Shown: positions 1 to 9,096, counted from the stretch's first letter. The stretch is 64,000 nt of DNA from Aldehydirespirator sp965221215 (GCA_965221215.1 OZ244872.1:248001-312000), one strand, 5' to 3'. Numbers and translations: made by a program. The notes: generated by a model from the sequence alone, not told the origin.

Positions 1-3000
1 AGCCAGTGGAGTGAACTTGCCCGCTCCTTCGACATCGCCACCGGGTTCTTCGAGATCGGAGCGCTGTTGGCCCTCGACGGTAAGTGGCAGCAACTCGAGG
101 GGATCCGCCTGCTGATGGGCGACGAGGTGTCGCTACGCACCCACAACGCGTTCAAGGAGGCGCTGATCAAGCGGGTAGGCCGCCTCGACGACAGTCTCGA
201 GCACGAGAAAGATCCCAACCCTTTCCTGGAAGGCGCCGCCGCCGTAGTTCAGGCTCTCTCGGAGGGCCGCATCGAGTGCCGGGTGTACCGGCGCGACAAG
301 TTCCATGCCAAGGCCTACATCACTCATGCCAAGTTCGATGTGGTCGGCGCACAGGCGCTGGTCGGTTCCAGCAACTTCACTCGACCCGGACTCACCCGCA
401 ACGTGGAGTTGAACATCCAGGTGCAAAGCGGCCGTGAGGTGGCCCAGCTCCAGGACTGGTTCGAGACGCATTGGGCGGCAGCCGAGGATGTGTCCACCGA
501 GGTGCTGCGCACGATCACCCGCCACACCGCGGAATTCAAGCCCTTCGACGTATATGCGAGGGCGCTGCACGAGTTCTTCCGGGGTCGGGAGCTCACAGCG
601 GGCGACTGGGACGAGTCGCAGTCGCGCATGTTCGGCCAACTCGACCGCTACCAGCAGGAGGCGTACTGGTCGCTGATGAAGATCGCCCGTCGTCACGGGG
701 GAGCGTTCCTGTGTGACGGCGTGGGTCTGGGCAAGACGTTCGTGGGCCTGATGCTGATCGAGCGGCTGGTGTTGCACGAGAACAAGCGAGTGGTGCTGTT
801 GGCTCCCAAGGCTGCCCGAGAGGCAGTGTGGGAACAGCACCTGCGCCGTTGGCTGCCCCACATCGGCGGAGTCGGCGGGGGTGAGGACTTCTCCAGCCTC
901 AGCGTGTTCAGCCACACCGATCTGGGCCGGGCAGGCGACTTTCCCGAGCGGTTCCGACGGATCGCCGAACTGTCCGATGCGGTGATCATCGACGAGGCCC
1001 ACCACTTCCGAAATCGCGGCAGCCGCGGCGACGACACCGGTGCCCACGGCCGGGGTCTCGGCGCCGCGCCCGATCCTGCCGACGCCGACAGGGATCGCCG
1101 CTCCCGCTATTGGCGCTTGTACGACCTGCTGGACGGCTCGGTCCGGCCCAAGCAGGTGTTCCTGCTGACAGCCACACCGGTGAACAATCGCCTTGCCGAC
1201 TTCCGCCACATGGCCGAGCTGTTCACTCGGGGCGACGAGTCCGTCTTCGCTCGCAGTCTCGGCGTGAACAACCTCTCGGCTCACTTCAATCTGATGGAAC
1301 GCACCCTGCAGGACACCCTGGCCTCCGGTGCTCCACAACCGGACAGGGTGGTGTCCGCCCTGTCGGAGGGCATGACGCCCGAGGCCCGCGACGCGCTCGC
1401 CGCTGACGCGGTGTTCGGCGCGCTGGTCGTGCAGCGCAGCCGCTCCTACGCCAAGGCCAGCCAGATCGCCGAGACCGGCGAGTCGGCAGCGTTTCCTGAG
1501 CGCAGGGCGCCGCAGGTGGCCGAGTACTCGATCCGGTCGTCGTACCGGGAGGTGCTCGACATGTTCGACAAGGCCTGCAGGCGCCGACAGCCCTTGTTCT
1601 CGTTGGCGATCTACTACCCGCTGGCCCACTACATCGGCCCCGAGGACATCAACCCGTTTGAGGAGAATCGCCAGCGCCAGGTGGTCGGCCTGATCCGCAC
1701 CATGTTCCTGAAGCGCTTCGAGAGCTCGGTCTACGCCTTCGTGAAGTCTCTCGACCGGCTGATGCGCAAGCTGCTGGCCTTCGTGGCGGTGCACAGCGAG
1801 CCGGGGGCGGAGCGGGCCCGGCTCGACGCCTGGATGCACCGCCACGCGGCGGTCGTCGGCTACCGGCCCGAGGTCCAGCTCGGCTTGGACTTCGAGGGAG
1901 CCGGGGTCGACGAGGATGAGTCCGACATCGATGAGGACGTGATCCCACCCGAGCTGTTGGAAGCGGTCGAGCAGCTCTCTCGCGACGAGTATGACGTGGC
2001 TGCCATCTTGGACAAGACCTTCGAAGACCTCGACGCAATCGTGCAGTTCCTCGACGCCACGAGCCGGCTCACCCCAGACCAGGACGACAAGGTGCGCAGG
2101 CTGGCCCGGCTGCTGCGCACCAAGGACCTGGCCGAGCGCAAGGTGCTGGTGTTCACCGAGTTCGCCGACACCGCCCGATACGTCGAGGCGCAACTGCTGG
2201 CCGCGGGCATCGACGGCCTGGTGCGCATCGACAGCGGCTCCAAGCTCGACCGGGCCGAGGTGATCCGCCGCTTCTCCCCCTACTACAACGCCAGCAGTTC
2301 CTCCGAGCTCACCAAGAGCGGACTGGACGAGATACGGGTCCTGGTGTCCACCGATGTGCTGTCGGAGGGTCTCAACCTTCAGGACGCCACTCGCCTCGTC
2401 AACTACGACCTGCACTGGAATCCGGTGCGGCTGATGCAGCGCATAGGACGAGTCGATCGTCGCATGAGCCCCGAGATTGAGGCGCGGCTGGCCTCCGAAC
2501 ATCCGGAGACCGCTGTGGACCGGGGCGTGGTGAGGTTCTGGAACTTCCTTCCGCCCGCCGAGCTCGAGAACATCCTGGAGCTGTACGAGAAGGTGGCCGG
2601 CAAGACCCTGCTGATCTCCAGCACGCTCGGCATCGAGGGCCGCAAGCTGCTGCGCCCCGACGACGACTACGACCCGCCGCGCGAGTTCAACGCCACCTAC
2701 GAGGGCACCCGCACCGCAGCCGAGGAGATGCACCTGGAGTATCAGGCGCTGCTGCGGAGCCATCCTGGTCTGGCCGACCGACTCGACGGGTCGCCCGGCT
2801 CGGTGTTCTCGGGCCGTCGCAAGCTTGCCAAAGGCGCCCGAGGCGTGTTCTTCTGCTACGCGCTGCCGGCCCTCGACGCCGAGGAGGCGATGTTCACTCT
2901 GGAGGCCGGCTCCACCCGCTGGTATTTCTACGACGCCGACGAGGACTCCATCGTCGAGTCGCCCGGCGAGATCGTCGACAGCATCCGCTCCAACCCCAAC

Positions 3001-3150
3001 ACTCCCCGCCGCTGCACCACCAGCCGGAAGACCCTGATGGAAGTGCGTGACCAAGTCCGTCGCCACATCCGCGACACCTACCTCAAGCGGGTCAACGCCC
3101 CCATGGACGCCCCCGACCCCGAACTGCGCTGCTGGATGGAACTGAACTAG
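1..3150 (+). CDS. PLD-domain SNF2-family helicase, 5' partial
   Basis: Predicted DNA-dependent ATPase of an anti-phage or restriction system. The frame is open to the left window edge, so the true start lies upstream; the in-frame TTG at 67 is internal to the PLD domain (upstream residues read FDIATGFFEIG, typical of PLD-helicases). Counting from base 1, a phospholipase-D-like half motif (FHAKAY near residue 100, GSSNFT near 122) is followed by Walker A GVGLGKT near 240, the DEAHH box near 331, LTATPVNN, and a C-terminal helicase domain with STDVLSEGLNLQ and a QRIGRVDRR motif VI near 815. The methyltransferase gene starts 11 bp downstream on the same strand, so the two are probably one operon. 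The pairing recalls class 1 DISARM (DrmD/DrmMI) and type ISP or type I-like restriction, but drmA/B/C, if present, would be outside the window, so the system type stays open. Confidence 0.88.
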   Translation, partial: SQWSELARSFDIATGFFEIGALLALDGKWQQLEGIRLLMGDEVSLRTHNAFKEALIKRVGRLDDSLEHEKDPNPFLEGAAAVVQALSEGRIECRVYRRDKFHAKAYITHAKFDVVGAQALVGSSNFTRPGLTRNVELNIQVQSGREVAQLQDWFETHWAAAEDVSTEVLRTITRHTAEFKPFDVYARALHEFFRGRELTAGDWDESQSRMFGQLDRYQQEAYWSLMKIARRHGGAFLCDGVGLGKTFVGLMLIERLVLHENKRVVLLAPKAAREAVWEQHLRRWLPHIGGVGGGEDFSSLSVFSHTDLGRAGDFPERFRRIAELSDAVIIDEAHHFRNRGSRGDDTGAHGRGLGAAPDPADADRDRRSRYWRLYDLLDGSVRPKQVFLLTATPVNNRLADFRHMAELFTRGDESVFARSLGVNNLSAHFNLMERTLQDTLASGAPQPDRVVSALSEGMTPEARDALAADAVFGALVVQRSRSYAKASQIAETGESAAFPERRAPQVAEYSIRSSYREVLDMFDKACRRRQPLFSLAIYYPLAHYIGPEDINPFEENRQRQVVGLIRTMFLKRFESSVYAFVKSLDRLMRKLLAFVAVHSEPGAERARLDAWMHRHAAVVGYRPEVQLGLDFEGAGVDEDESDIDEDVIPPELLEAVEQLSRDEYDVAAILDKTFEDLDAIVQFLDATSRLTPDQDDKVRRLARLLRTKDLAERKVLVFTEFADTARYVEAQLLAAGIDGLVRIDSGSKLDRAEVIRRFSPYYNASSSSELTKSGLDEIRVLVSTDVLSEGLNLQDATRLVNYDLHWNPVRLMQRIGRVDRRMSPEIEARLASEHPETAVDRGVVRFWNFLPPAELENILELYEKVAGKTLLISSTLGIEGRKLLRPDDDYDPPREFNATYEGTRTAAEEMHLEYQALLRSHPGLADRLDGSPGSVFSGRRKLAKGARGVFFCYALPALDAEEAMFTLEAGSTRWYFYDADEDSIVESPGEIVDSIRSNPNTPRRCTTSRKTLMEVRDQVRRHIRDTYLKRVNAPMDAPDPELRCWMELN

Positions 3151-3161
3151 CGTCGCAAACC

Positions 3162-6100
3162 GTGCCTGCGGACCGTGTGGAGACGCTGCGAGGCATCCGC
3201 ACCTTTGCGCAGCTGTTCCAGTACCTCGTGGACGAGCAAGGTTGGCCCGTCGATCTGCCGGATCGTCTCGAGGATCATGACCTCACGGCGCTCACCTACG
3301 ACTGGGATCCAGCCGATATGGGCATTCCCGCGGGGCGGCTCGGTGATCTCGGGCGATTTCAGCAGATGCGGCCCCTGACGGCCAACCAGCCCTGGGGCGT
3401 TTTCTTTCTCGAGTTCAGCGGCCCGCGTCTGCGCATAACTCCGATCCGGCGGCTGTTGAGAGCGTTGGTCACCCGCAAGCCGACCGGAAGCGCTGCGAGC
3501 ACGCCCCGGTGGGACTTGGAAGATCTGTTGTTCTTCGTGATCACCGGGACAGGTGACCGGGTTGAGGTCCACCTGTTGGCCTTCCGGGGCGAAGATCCTC
3601 GTGCCGCGGAGTTCCGCTCCCTGACGTGGAAGCCGATTCAGACGCCGATCGCCCACTTGCAGCGGCTCAGCACAGAGTTGTTGCCGTACTTGGCCTGGCC
3701 CGCGGACGACAGCGATGTCGAGTCGTGGCGGGTTTCTTGGTGGGAGGCGTTCAAGTTGCCGGTCGGCCAAGCCATCAAGGACTCGGCTCGGCTGGCCGAC
3801 CGGATGGCCCGCACCGCCCGCGACCTGAGAGATCAGATCGCCGCCGCTCTGGTGCGTGAGGACGGCACCGGGCCGTTCTCGACGCTGATGGGCGATATCC
3901 GTGCTCAGCTCGTTAGCAATGTCAACGACGACACGTTTGCGGACATGTGCGCGCAGACGCTGGTGTACGGGTTGTTGAGCAGTCGCGTGACCAACCCGAC
4001 CGACTTCGGGTCGTCGCCGATCTTCTCGGCCGTGCCGGTGGCCAACCCGTTCCTTGAGGCGCTGTTCGAGCAGGTCCACGACGAGGCCGTGGCCCTCGAC
4101 CTGCCTGGCAGCGACCTACCGCAGCTCGTGGCCGACCTGCGTGCGACCAACGTGGAGGCGATCCTCGACCAGATGGGTTCCACCGCCAAGGGCGGCGACC
4201 CGGTGATCCACTTCTACGAGGAGTTCCTGAAGAAGTACGACCCGAAGATGCGCGCCGATGCCGGCGCCTTCTACACCCCGCAGCCCGCGGTGGAGTTCAT
4301 CGTTCGGGCTGTCGATGAGGTCCTGCGCGCCCGGTTCGGCCTGCCAATGGGCATAGCCGACGCTTCGACATGGAGTCAGATCGCTGAGCGCAACGGCTTC
4401 GAGGTGCCGGAGGGAGTTGACCCGGACAAGCCGTTCGTGTCGATGGTGGACCCAGCGACCGGCACCGGCACATTCCTGGTGGAGTGGCTGCGCCGAGCCC
4501 GCCAGTCGTTCCTCGAACACCGGCCGTCCGCTGAATGGCCCGAGTACCTGAGGGATCGGCTGTTGCCGTCGATGCACGCCTTCGAGTTGATGCTCGCGCC
4601 CTACGCCATCGCCCATCTCAAGGTCGCGCTGGAACTCCACGCAGTCGGTGCCGGTAACGGAATCATGCAGATCCTGTTGACCGACACGCTCGAGCACGCC
4701 GCCCGCCAGGGCCAGCTGTCGACGATGACCGACCCGGTGGCCCAAGAGGGCAAGCGCGCCGAGGCCCTCAAGGAGCACGAACGATTCACAGTAGTGATCG
4801 GCAACCCACCCTACGACCGAGAGCAGCGTGCCATCGGCAGCACCGGCAAGCGCAAGGGAGGCGTGGTCCGCTATGGGGCGGAGAGCCTTGCGCCGCTACT
4901 GCAACGAGTGACCGAACCGATGAAGAAAGCGGGTCTCGGCGGCCACCTCAAGAACGTCTACAACGACTACGTCTATTTCTGGCGCTGGGCCGTCTGGCAG
5001 GCGGCCGAGCTACCGCCCGGTCCCGGCGTAGTCGCGTTCATCACGGCGGCGTCTTATCTCGACGGCGTGTCGATGGGCGGCGTGAGGTATCTGCTCCGGG
5101 AGGCCTTCGACGAACTGTGGATCATCGACATGGGTGGCGAGGGACGAGGCGCTCTCAAGGAGGAGAACATCTTCGACATCCAAACCCCAGTAGCCATCGC
5201 CGTAGGTGTGAGGACAGGCAGCGGACAGAGCAAGCAACTTCCCGCCGAAGTGTCGTCTCATGGTGATGCCACCTCGGAGAACCCGCAGCGCGGTCAGCCT
5301 GCGGTCGCCTTGAGTGCGGGGGGGGGGTCTGGCTGCCGATCCGCCCCACAGCTTCGAGCTGCCCATGCCGATATCACGAGCGAGAATACGGCCTCGACGC
5401 CGATGCAAGTCGAGGAGGGCATCGGCGGGGGCTGCACAGTTCACTACGTCAAGATCGACGGCACTCGTGCCGACAAGCTGACAGCCCTGCACAGCCTTGC
5501 CCTGAGCCAAGTAGGCACCCGCGTGCGTGGGGCAGGGCTCGACAGGTTCACTCCGGCGAGCACCAAGCCCTACTTCGAGTGGCCAGAACTCGACGACCTG
5601 TTCCCTTGGATCTATTCGGGCTGCCAGGTCAAGCGGCTATGGCCCATCGGTGAGGCAAGACCGCTTCTGGAGCGTCGCTGGCGGACTCTGCTGGACGAGG
5701 TGCCACGTCTTCGAGGCCACCTGCTGCGAGAGACAGGCAGCCGCAAGGTTGGGAGCCGACTCATTGCGCTGCTTGGGTATGGCAGCCGACTCAAGCCGCT
5801 GTGGGACCTGGATATCGGTGAAGCGCCGGAGGGAATCGAGCAGTACGCCTACCGGAGTTTCGATCGACAATGGATCATTGCCGACATCCGTGTGATCGAC
5901 GCCCCCAAACGCTCCATCTGGGGCGTTTGCGGATCGCGGCAGGTGTTTCTGACGACCCTGACCTCCACCAAGCTGGGCCAGGGTCCGGCACTGACCGCTA
6001 CTCCGTATGTGCCCGACCTACATCACTTTCGAGGCTCCTACGGCGCCAAGAACGTGATCCCGCTGTACCGCGATCCGGGCGGTACCGAGCCCAACGTGGC

Positions 6101-6632
6101 GACAGGATTGCTTGAAGCGCTCAGCGCGCGACTCGGCATCGAGATCACAGCGGAGGACCTGATCGCCTACGTGTACGGCTTGGGCGCGACGGGGGCGTTC
6201 GCGGATCGTTTCGCCGGCGAGTTGGCCGAGGCAGCCGGCCCCGTCCACATACCGATCTCCGCTGACCCCGACCTCTTCACCCAGGCAGTGGAGTTGGGTC
6301 GCGACCTGCTGTGGTGGCACACCTGGGGCGAGCGCTTCGCCTCCGAAGGCCGGTCTCAGCTTCCTGCCGGACAAGCCAAGGAGGTCAACCCGGTAGAGGG
6401 CATGCCCGACGACTTCGACTACGACCCCGAGCCACAGACGCTCACTGTTGGCACTGGCGTGTTCGCGCCGGTGAGCCCGCAGGCTTGGGACTTCGAGGTC
6501 TCGGGCCTGAGGGTCCTGCGTTCCTGGCTCGGCTACCGCATGAAGAATCGCAAGGGCCGCAAGTCCAGTCCCCTCGACGACATCCGGCCGAGGTGGTGTC
6601 TCATCGCCGGTGTAATAGCAGCAGGGGCGTAG
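3162..6632 (+). CDS. Type ISP-like N6-adenine DNA methyltransferase / specificity protein, C-terminus cut by IS
   Basis: Large modification (possibly restriction-modification) polypeptide, 1156 aa as it stands, starting at GTG 3162. An N-terminal region of about 280 aa and a helical domain precede a gamma-class N6-adenine methyltransferase core: SAM-binding DPATGTGTF near residue 430 and catalytic NPPY near 546. A target-recognition-like C-terminal half follows. The last 13 residues before the stop (ending LIAGVIAAGA) are encoded by the inserted IS element at 6592. Removing the IS and one 9-bp target copy restores about 59 further residues ending at 8222, giving about 1202 aa. Relative to the family as I know it, about 75 low-complexity residues seem inserted near 690-760, encoded by DNA containing a run of ten G (5318-5327). 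The protein may be non-functional or altered in specificity; the methylase core is intact. Confidence 0.85.
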   Translation: MPADRVETLRGIRTFAQLFQYLVDEQGWPVDLPDRLEDHDLTALTYDWDPADMGIPAGRLGDLGRFQQMRPLTANQPWGVFFLEFSGPRLRITPIRRLLRALVTRKPTGSAASTPRWDLEDLLFFVITGTGDRVEVHLLAFRGEDPRAAEFRSLTWKPIQTPIAHLQRLSTELLPYLAWPADDSDVESWRVSWWEAFKLPVGQAIKDSARLADRMARTARDLRDQIAAALVREDGTGPFSTLMGDIRAQLVSNVNDDTFADMCAQTLVYGLLSSRVTNPTDFGSSPIFSAVPVANPFLEALFEQVHDEAVALDLPGSDLPQLVADLRATNVEAILDQMGSTAKGGDPVIHFYEEFLKKYDPKMRADAGAFYTPQPAVEFIVRAVDEVLRARFGLPMGIADASTWSQIAERNGFEVPEGVDPDKPFVSMVDPATGTGTFLVEWLRRARQSFLEHRPSAEWPEYLRDRLLPSMHAFELMLAPYAIAHLKVALELHAVGAGNGIMQILLTDTLEHAARQGQLSTMTDPVAQEGKRAEALKEHERFTVVIGNPPYDREQRAIGSTGKRKGGVVRYGAESLAPLLQRVTEPMKKAGLGGHLKNVYNDYVYFWRWAVWQAAELPPGPGVVAFITAASYLDGVSMGGVRYLLREAFDELWIIDMGGEGRGALKEENIFDIQTPVAIAVGVRTGSGQSKQLPAEVSSHGDATSENPQRGQPAVALSAGGGSGCRSAPQLRAAHADITSENTASTPMQVEEGIGGGCTVHYVKIDGTRADKLTALHSLALSQVGTRVRGAGLDRFTPASTKPYFEWPELDDLFPWIYSGCQVKRLWPIGEARPLLERRWRTLLDEVPRLRGHLLRETGSRKVGSRLIALLGYGSRLKPLWDLDIGEAPEGIEQYAYRSFDRQWIIADIRVIDAPKRSIWGVCGSRQVFLTTLTSTKLGQGPALTATPYVPDLHHFRGSYGAKNVIPLYRDPGGTEPNVATGLLEALSARLGIEITAEDLIAYVYGLGATGAFADRFAGELAEAAGPVHIPISADPDLFTQAVELGRDLLWWHTWGERFASEGRSQLPAGQAKEVNPVEGMPDDFDYDPEPQTLTVGTGVFAPVSPQAWDFEVSGLRVLRSWLGYRMKNRKGRKSSPLDDIRPRWCLIAGVIAAGA
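5318..5327 (+). repeat. Homopolymeric G10 tract inside the methyltransferase gene
   Basis: Ten consecutive G in frame (one base of a GCG codon plus three GGG codons), near codon 719 and inside an apparent insertion between the methyltransferase core and the specificity region. Gain or loss of one G would frameshift the protein just after the methylase domain. Poly-G tracts of this length are a known phase-variation device in restriction-modification genes of other bacteria; here that role is only inferred. Confidence 0.9.
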
Positions 6633-6673
6633 GTTCCTTCTAGAACCTCAACTCAAGAAGGAGACCTACGCCC
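6625..6673 (+). promoter_or_regulatory. Competing hairpins in the IS leader, next to the transposase start
   Basis: A perfect 10-bp inverted repeat, GGGCGTAGGT (6625-6634) and ACCTACGCCC (6664-6673), ends exactly one base before the GTG start at 6674 and has the AAGGAG ribosome-binding site in its loop. A shorter hairpin, AGGTTC (6631-6636) with GAACCT (6643-6648), uses part of the same 5' arm, so the two structures exclude each other. The same arrangement recurs at 15438-15486 and 58325-58373. Hairpins that mask the transposase start in read-through transcripts are known from other IS elements; that role is inferred here. Confidence 0.6.
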
Positions 6674-7978
6674 GTGCCTGCACGAGTATCGCCCACAGAA
6701 TCTGTCCGCGCCGAGATCGACGAGTTGTTCGGCTCGGGACGCGACATCGCCGAGGTGCTCGAGGAGGTGATGCGCCTGTCGGCTCGGCTTGTGTTGCAGC
6801 AGGTCCTCGAGGACGAGGTCACGGCCTGGCTGGGCCGCGAGTGGAACTCGCGTGTCGAGGGCGGGCGCGCCGGCCAGCGCAACGGCTACAGCGACCTGAC
6901 GGTCAAGACCACCGCCGGGCCCGTGGCGCTGCGCCGCCCGAAGCTGCGCAACACCGCCGAGGCGTTCGCGTCGCAGCTGCTGGGCAGGGGCGTGGTGCGC
7001 ACCGAGCCGCTGGAGGCGCTGGTGATCTCGGCGTGGGTGCGGGGCCTGTCAGACCGCGACATCGAGGCCCTGTTGGCGGAGGCGCTGGGACCGGAGGCCG
7101 CTTTGTCGAAGTCCACCGCCAGCCGGATCTGCGCCCGGCTGCGTGAGGAGTTCGACACGTTCCGCAGCTCAGACCTCTGCGGCGTCGAGTTGGACTACCT
7201 GTTCTTGGACGGGTCGCACTTCAAGATGCACGGCGGGTCGCGCGCTGAGCCGGTGCTGGTCGCCTACGGCATCACCACCCTCGGCCGGCCGGTGCTGTTG
7301 GCCGTGGAGCCCGGCGGCGACGAGTCCTATGACGCCTGGGCCGGGTTCCTCGACGATCTCACCGACCGGGGGCTGCGGCCGCCGCTGCTGGTCGTCTCAG
7401 ACGGCGCGGCGGGCCTCATCGGCGCCGTCGAGACCAAGATGGCCTCCTCGCTGCGGCAGCGGTGCCTCATCCACCGCTGCCGCAACGTGTTGGCCAAAGT
7501 CCCCGCCGGGCGCCGAGACGAGCTCAAGGCCGCGTTCTGGGCGATCTTCGACCTGCCCGACGGCACCGAGCCCGGCCAGGGGGCCGTGAACGCGGCACAA
7601 GCCAGCATCGACGGCTTCGCCCGCCGCTACCAAAGCGAGTTCCCCGCCGCCGTGAAGTGCCTGCTCACCGACCGGGCCGCGCTCACCGCGCACCTGCGGT
7701 TCCCGACCGAGCACCACCGCAGGATCCGCCACACCAACCTGATCGAGCGCACCTTCGGCGAGACCCGCCGACGAGTCAAAGTCATCGGCCGGCTCCCCGG
7801 CGAAGCGTCCTGCCTCACACTGGTCTGGGCCGTGCTCGACCGGGCCTCAAACGGCTGGCGAGGCCTCACCTACACACCCGCCATCGCCCGAGCGCTCACC
7901 GAGCTGCGCCACCAACTCCACCAACCCGCCCGCACCAACACCGACCAGCCCGACCGCACCGTCACACGCGCCGCCTAA
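6674..7978 (+). CDS. IS256-family transposase, copy 1
   Basis: Mutator-type DDE transposase, 434 aa, starting at GTG 6674 with AAGGAG ten bases upstream. Catalytic residues are recognisable: first Asp in LFLDGSHFKMHG, second Asp in VVSDGAAGL, and Glu in NLIERTFGETRRR. The C-x2-H motif typical of the family is in CLIHRCRN. The length is normal for IS256-type enzymes and no frameshift or internal stop is present. It differs from the other two copies at scattered positions along its whole length (for example TAWLGREWNS against TSWLGRGWNS) but keeps all catalytic residues, so it should be active and able to act on the nearly identical ends of all three copies. Confidence 0.97.
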   Translation: MPARVSPTESVRAEIDELFGSGRDIAEVLEEVMRLSARLVLQQVLEDEVTAWLGREWNSRVEGGRAGQRNGYSDLTVKTTAGPVALRRPKLRNTAEAFASQLLGRGVVRTEPLEALVISAWVRGLSDRDIEALLAEALGPEAALSKSTASRICARLREEFDTFRSSDLCGVELDYLFLDGSHFKMHGGSRAEPVLVAYGITTLGRPVLLAVEPGGDESYDAWAGFLDDLTDRGLRPPLLVVSDGAAGLIGAVETKMASSLRQRCLIHRCRNVLAKVPAGRRDELKAAFWAIFDLPDGTEPGQGAVNAAQASIDGFARRYQSEFPAAVKCLLTDRAALTAHLRFPTEHHRRIRHTNLIERTFGETRRRVKVIGRLPGEASCLTLVWAVLDRASNGWRGLTYTPAIARALTELRHQLHQPARTNTDQPDRTVTRAA

Positions 7979-8043
7979 CATGACCACCGGAACCTGCGCC
8001 CCAACCGCTATTACACCCAATCTGGGACGCCACCTCCGGCCGA

Positions 8044-8222
8044 CCCGCTGGACCCAGACCAACGAACTGCTGCTCGTACTGTCAATCATCGAGCACACCA
8101 TCGAGGTCACCCCCAAAGCAGCCAGGCTGTTGGCCCAGATCGTCGAAGGCCCCCTGATCCCATCCACCGACCTGCCAACCCCAACCCCCGCCAACCGCAA
8201 ACCCCCGAGGACTCTAGGATGA
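8044..8222 (+). pseudogene. Severed C-terminal end of the type ISP-like methyltransferase
   Basis: Joining base 6591 to 8044 (removing the IS and one 9-bp target copy) continues the upstream frame as TRWTQTNELLLVLSIIEHT and on to a TGA at 8220-8222, adding about 59 residues. The pattern of a TxELL start, a helical VLSIIEHTIEV stretch and a final segment around EGPLI resembles the normal C-terminus of type ISP-like proteins. The fragment has no start or ribosome-binding site of its own. An in-frame ATG inside the IS end (7980) could theoretically drive an 80-residue product. Confidence 0.85.
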
Positions 8223-8313
8223 ACTTGGAGTCCACATCTGGGCTGAGGTCTTTCGTCGGCCAACCACGTCGCACTGTCTAATTCTTGTGTGTGGGGCTGC
8301 GCTTGTCCCCGGC

Positions 8314-9096
8314 TCAGTCAGCGACAATGTGGGAGGCGTAGGCCTCGTAGTCAATTGCGCCGACGGTTCCGAGCTGCTGGAGTCGGTGCAGCAGGCGTAT
8401 CGCGAAATAGCTGAGGGCTCGCTCTGGGCTGCTGGTTGTCATGCCCACGAGCGCGCGATCGGTGACGAGCGGTTCTCTTTGGGTGTCGAAGGCTCCGGCA
8501 CCCAAGGCGCAGCCAATGTCGATCGTCCGCTGCGACAGTTGGCCCGCGAGGTGACTCCTGAGGGTGTCGTCGAACGGGGGCCTCCAGTCGCTCTCTGAGG
8601 TCAGGATGCCTGCGAGGATCGGAAACTCGTCCAGAGCCTTGGTGATTACCTTGCCGAACTGGTTCGGGATCAGTGTCGAGGTTCGGTGTAGCCGGCGCAC
8701 CGATTCTGCCTTCTGCGCTGCGTAATCGAGGTTTACCTTGTTCAGCGTCTGTTTGACCTCAAGGACTGCATAGACACTCTCGACGGGCACGAACTTGGCG
8801 TCGCCGATGCTGAACATGAGCGGCGAGTAGTAGGTGTCGTGGATGATGAGGTCGATCTGTTCGCTTTGGTGGCCCTGCGAGTCGATGACCTTGCCTGAGT
8901 CGACGCCGTACCGTCCGGGCAGGAAGTCACCGAGCATGTCCTTCCAGCCGTCCTCGGTAGCGTCTCCCACGATGCCGGGCTGGTCGGTAATGCGCCGTCC
9001 GCGGGCCAGGGTCGCTGCCAATTGCTCTTCTTGGTCCGCGAAGGCTCCCTTGAGATCGAACCGCTCAAGCGGTGAAGGTCCGTCGAGATTGCTCAT
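8314..9096 (-). CDS. nucC: CBASS effector nuclease NucC
   Basis: Cyclic-trinucleotide-activated double-strand DNase that destroys the chromosome of infected cells. The ATG at 9096 sits one base after the stop of the TRIP13-like gene and gives 260 aa; an upstream in-frame start at 9162 would overlap that gene by 65 bases and is less likely. From this start the PD-(D/E)XK residues are Asp82 in QIDLIIHD and Glu113-Val-Lys115 in AVLEVKQTL. Segments such as YSPLMF, PVESVYAVLE and ESVRRLHRTS closely follow the E. coli MS115-1 NucC sequence as I remember it, as do the C-terminal SDWRPPFDD and IDYEAYASHI. It is the last gene of a four-gene minus-strand CBASS operon. The call is firm because motif spacing and overall length both fit. 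Confidence 0.93.
   Translation of the reverse strand: MSNLDGPSPLERFDLKGAFADQEEQLAATLARGRRITDQPGIVGDATEDGWKDMLGDFLPGRYGVDSGKVIDSQGHQSEQIDLIIHDTYYSPLMFSIGDAKFVPVESVYAVLEVKQTLNKVNLDYAAQKAESVRRLHRTSTLIPNQFGKVITKALDEFPILAGILTSESDWRPPFDDTLRSHLAGQLSQRTIDIGCALGAGAFDTQREPLVTDRALVGMTTSSPERALSYFAIRLLHRLQQLGTVGAIDYEAYASHIVAD

Larger units (their letters stand above)
6592..8034 (+). mobile_element. IS256-family (Mutator-type) insertion sequence, copy 1
   Basis: Complete 1443-bp element. Ends are 28-bp imperfect inverted repeats (6592-6619 and 8007-8034): the outer nine bases are GGTGGTGTC here (GGTGGCGTC in the other copies) against GACGCCACC, and the inner part is GGTGTAATAGC against its complement. It is flanked by a perfect 9-bp target duplication TCCGGCCGA at 6583-6591 and 8035-8043. 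It lies in the same orientation as the host methyltransferase gene and removes that protein's last 59 or so residues. Its transposase sequence is clearly diverged from copies 2 and 3, which encode identical proteins, so it came from a different lineage or an older burst. Confidence 0.96.

Noticed and set aside
133..3066. 977-codon open frame on the minus strand opposite the helicase
   Set aside because: A GC-bias shadow of the plus-strand gene; the translation is compositionally odd and has no recognisable domain.
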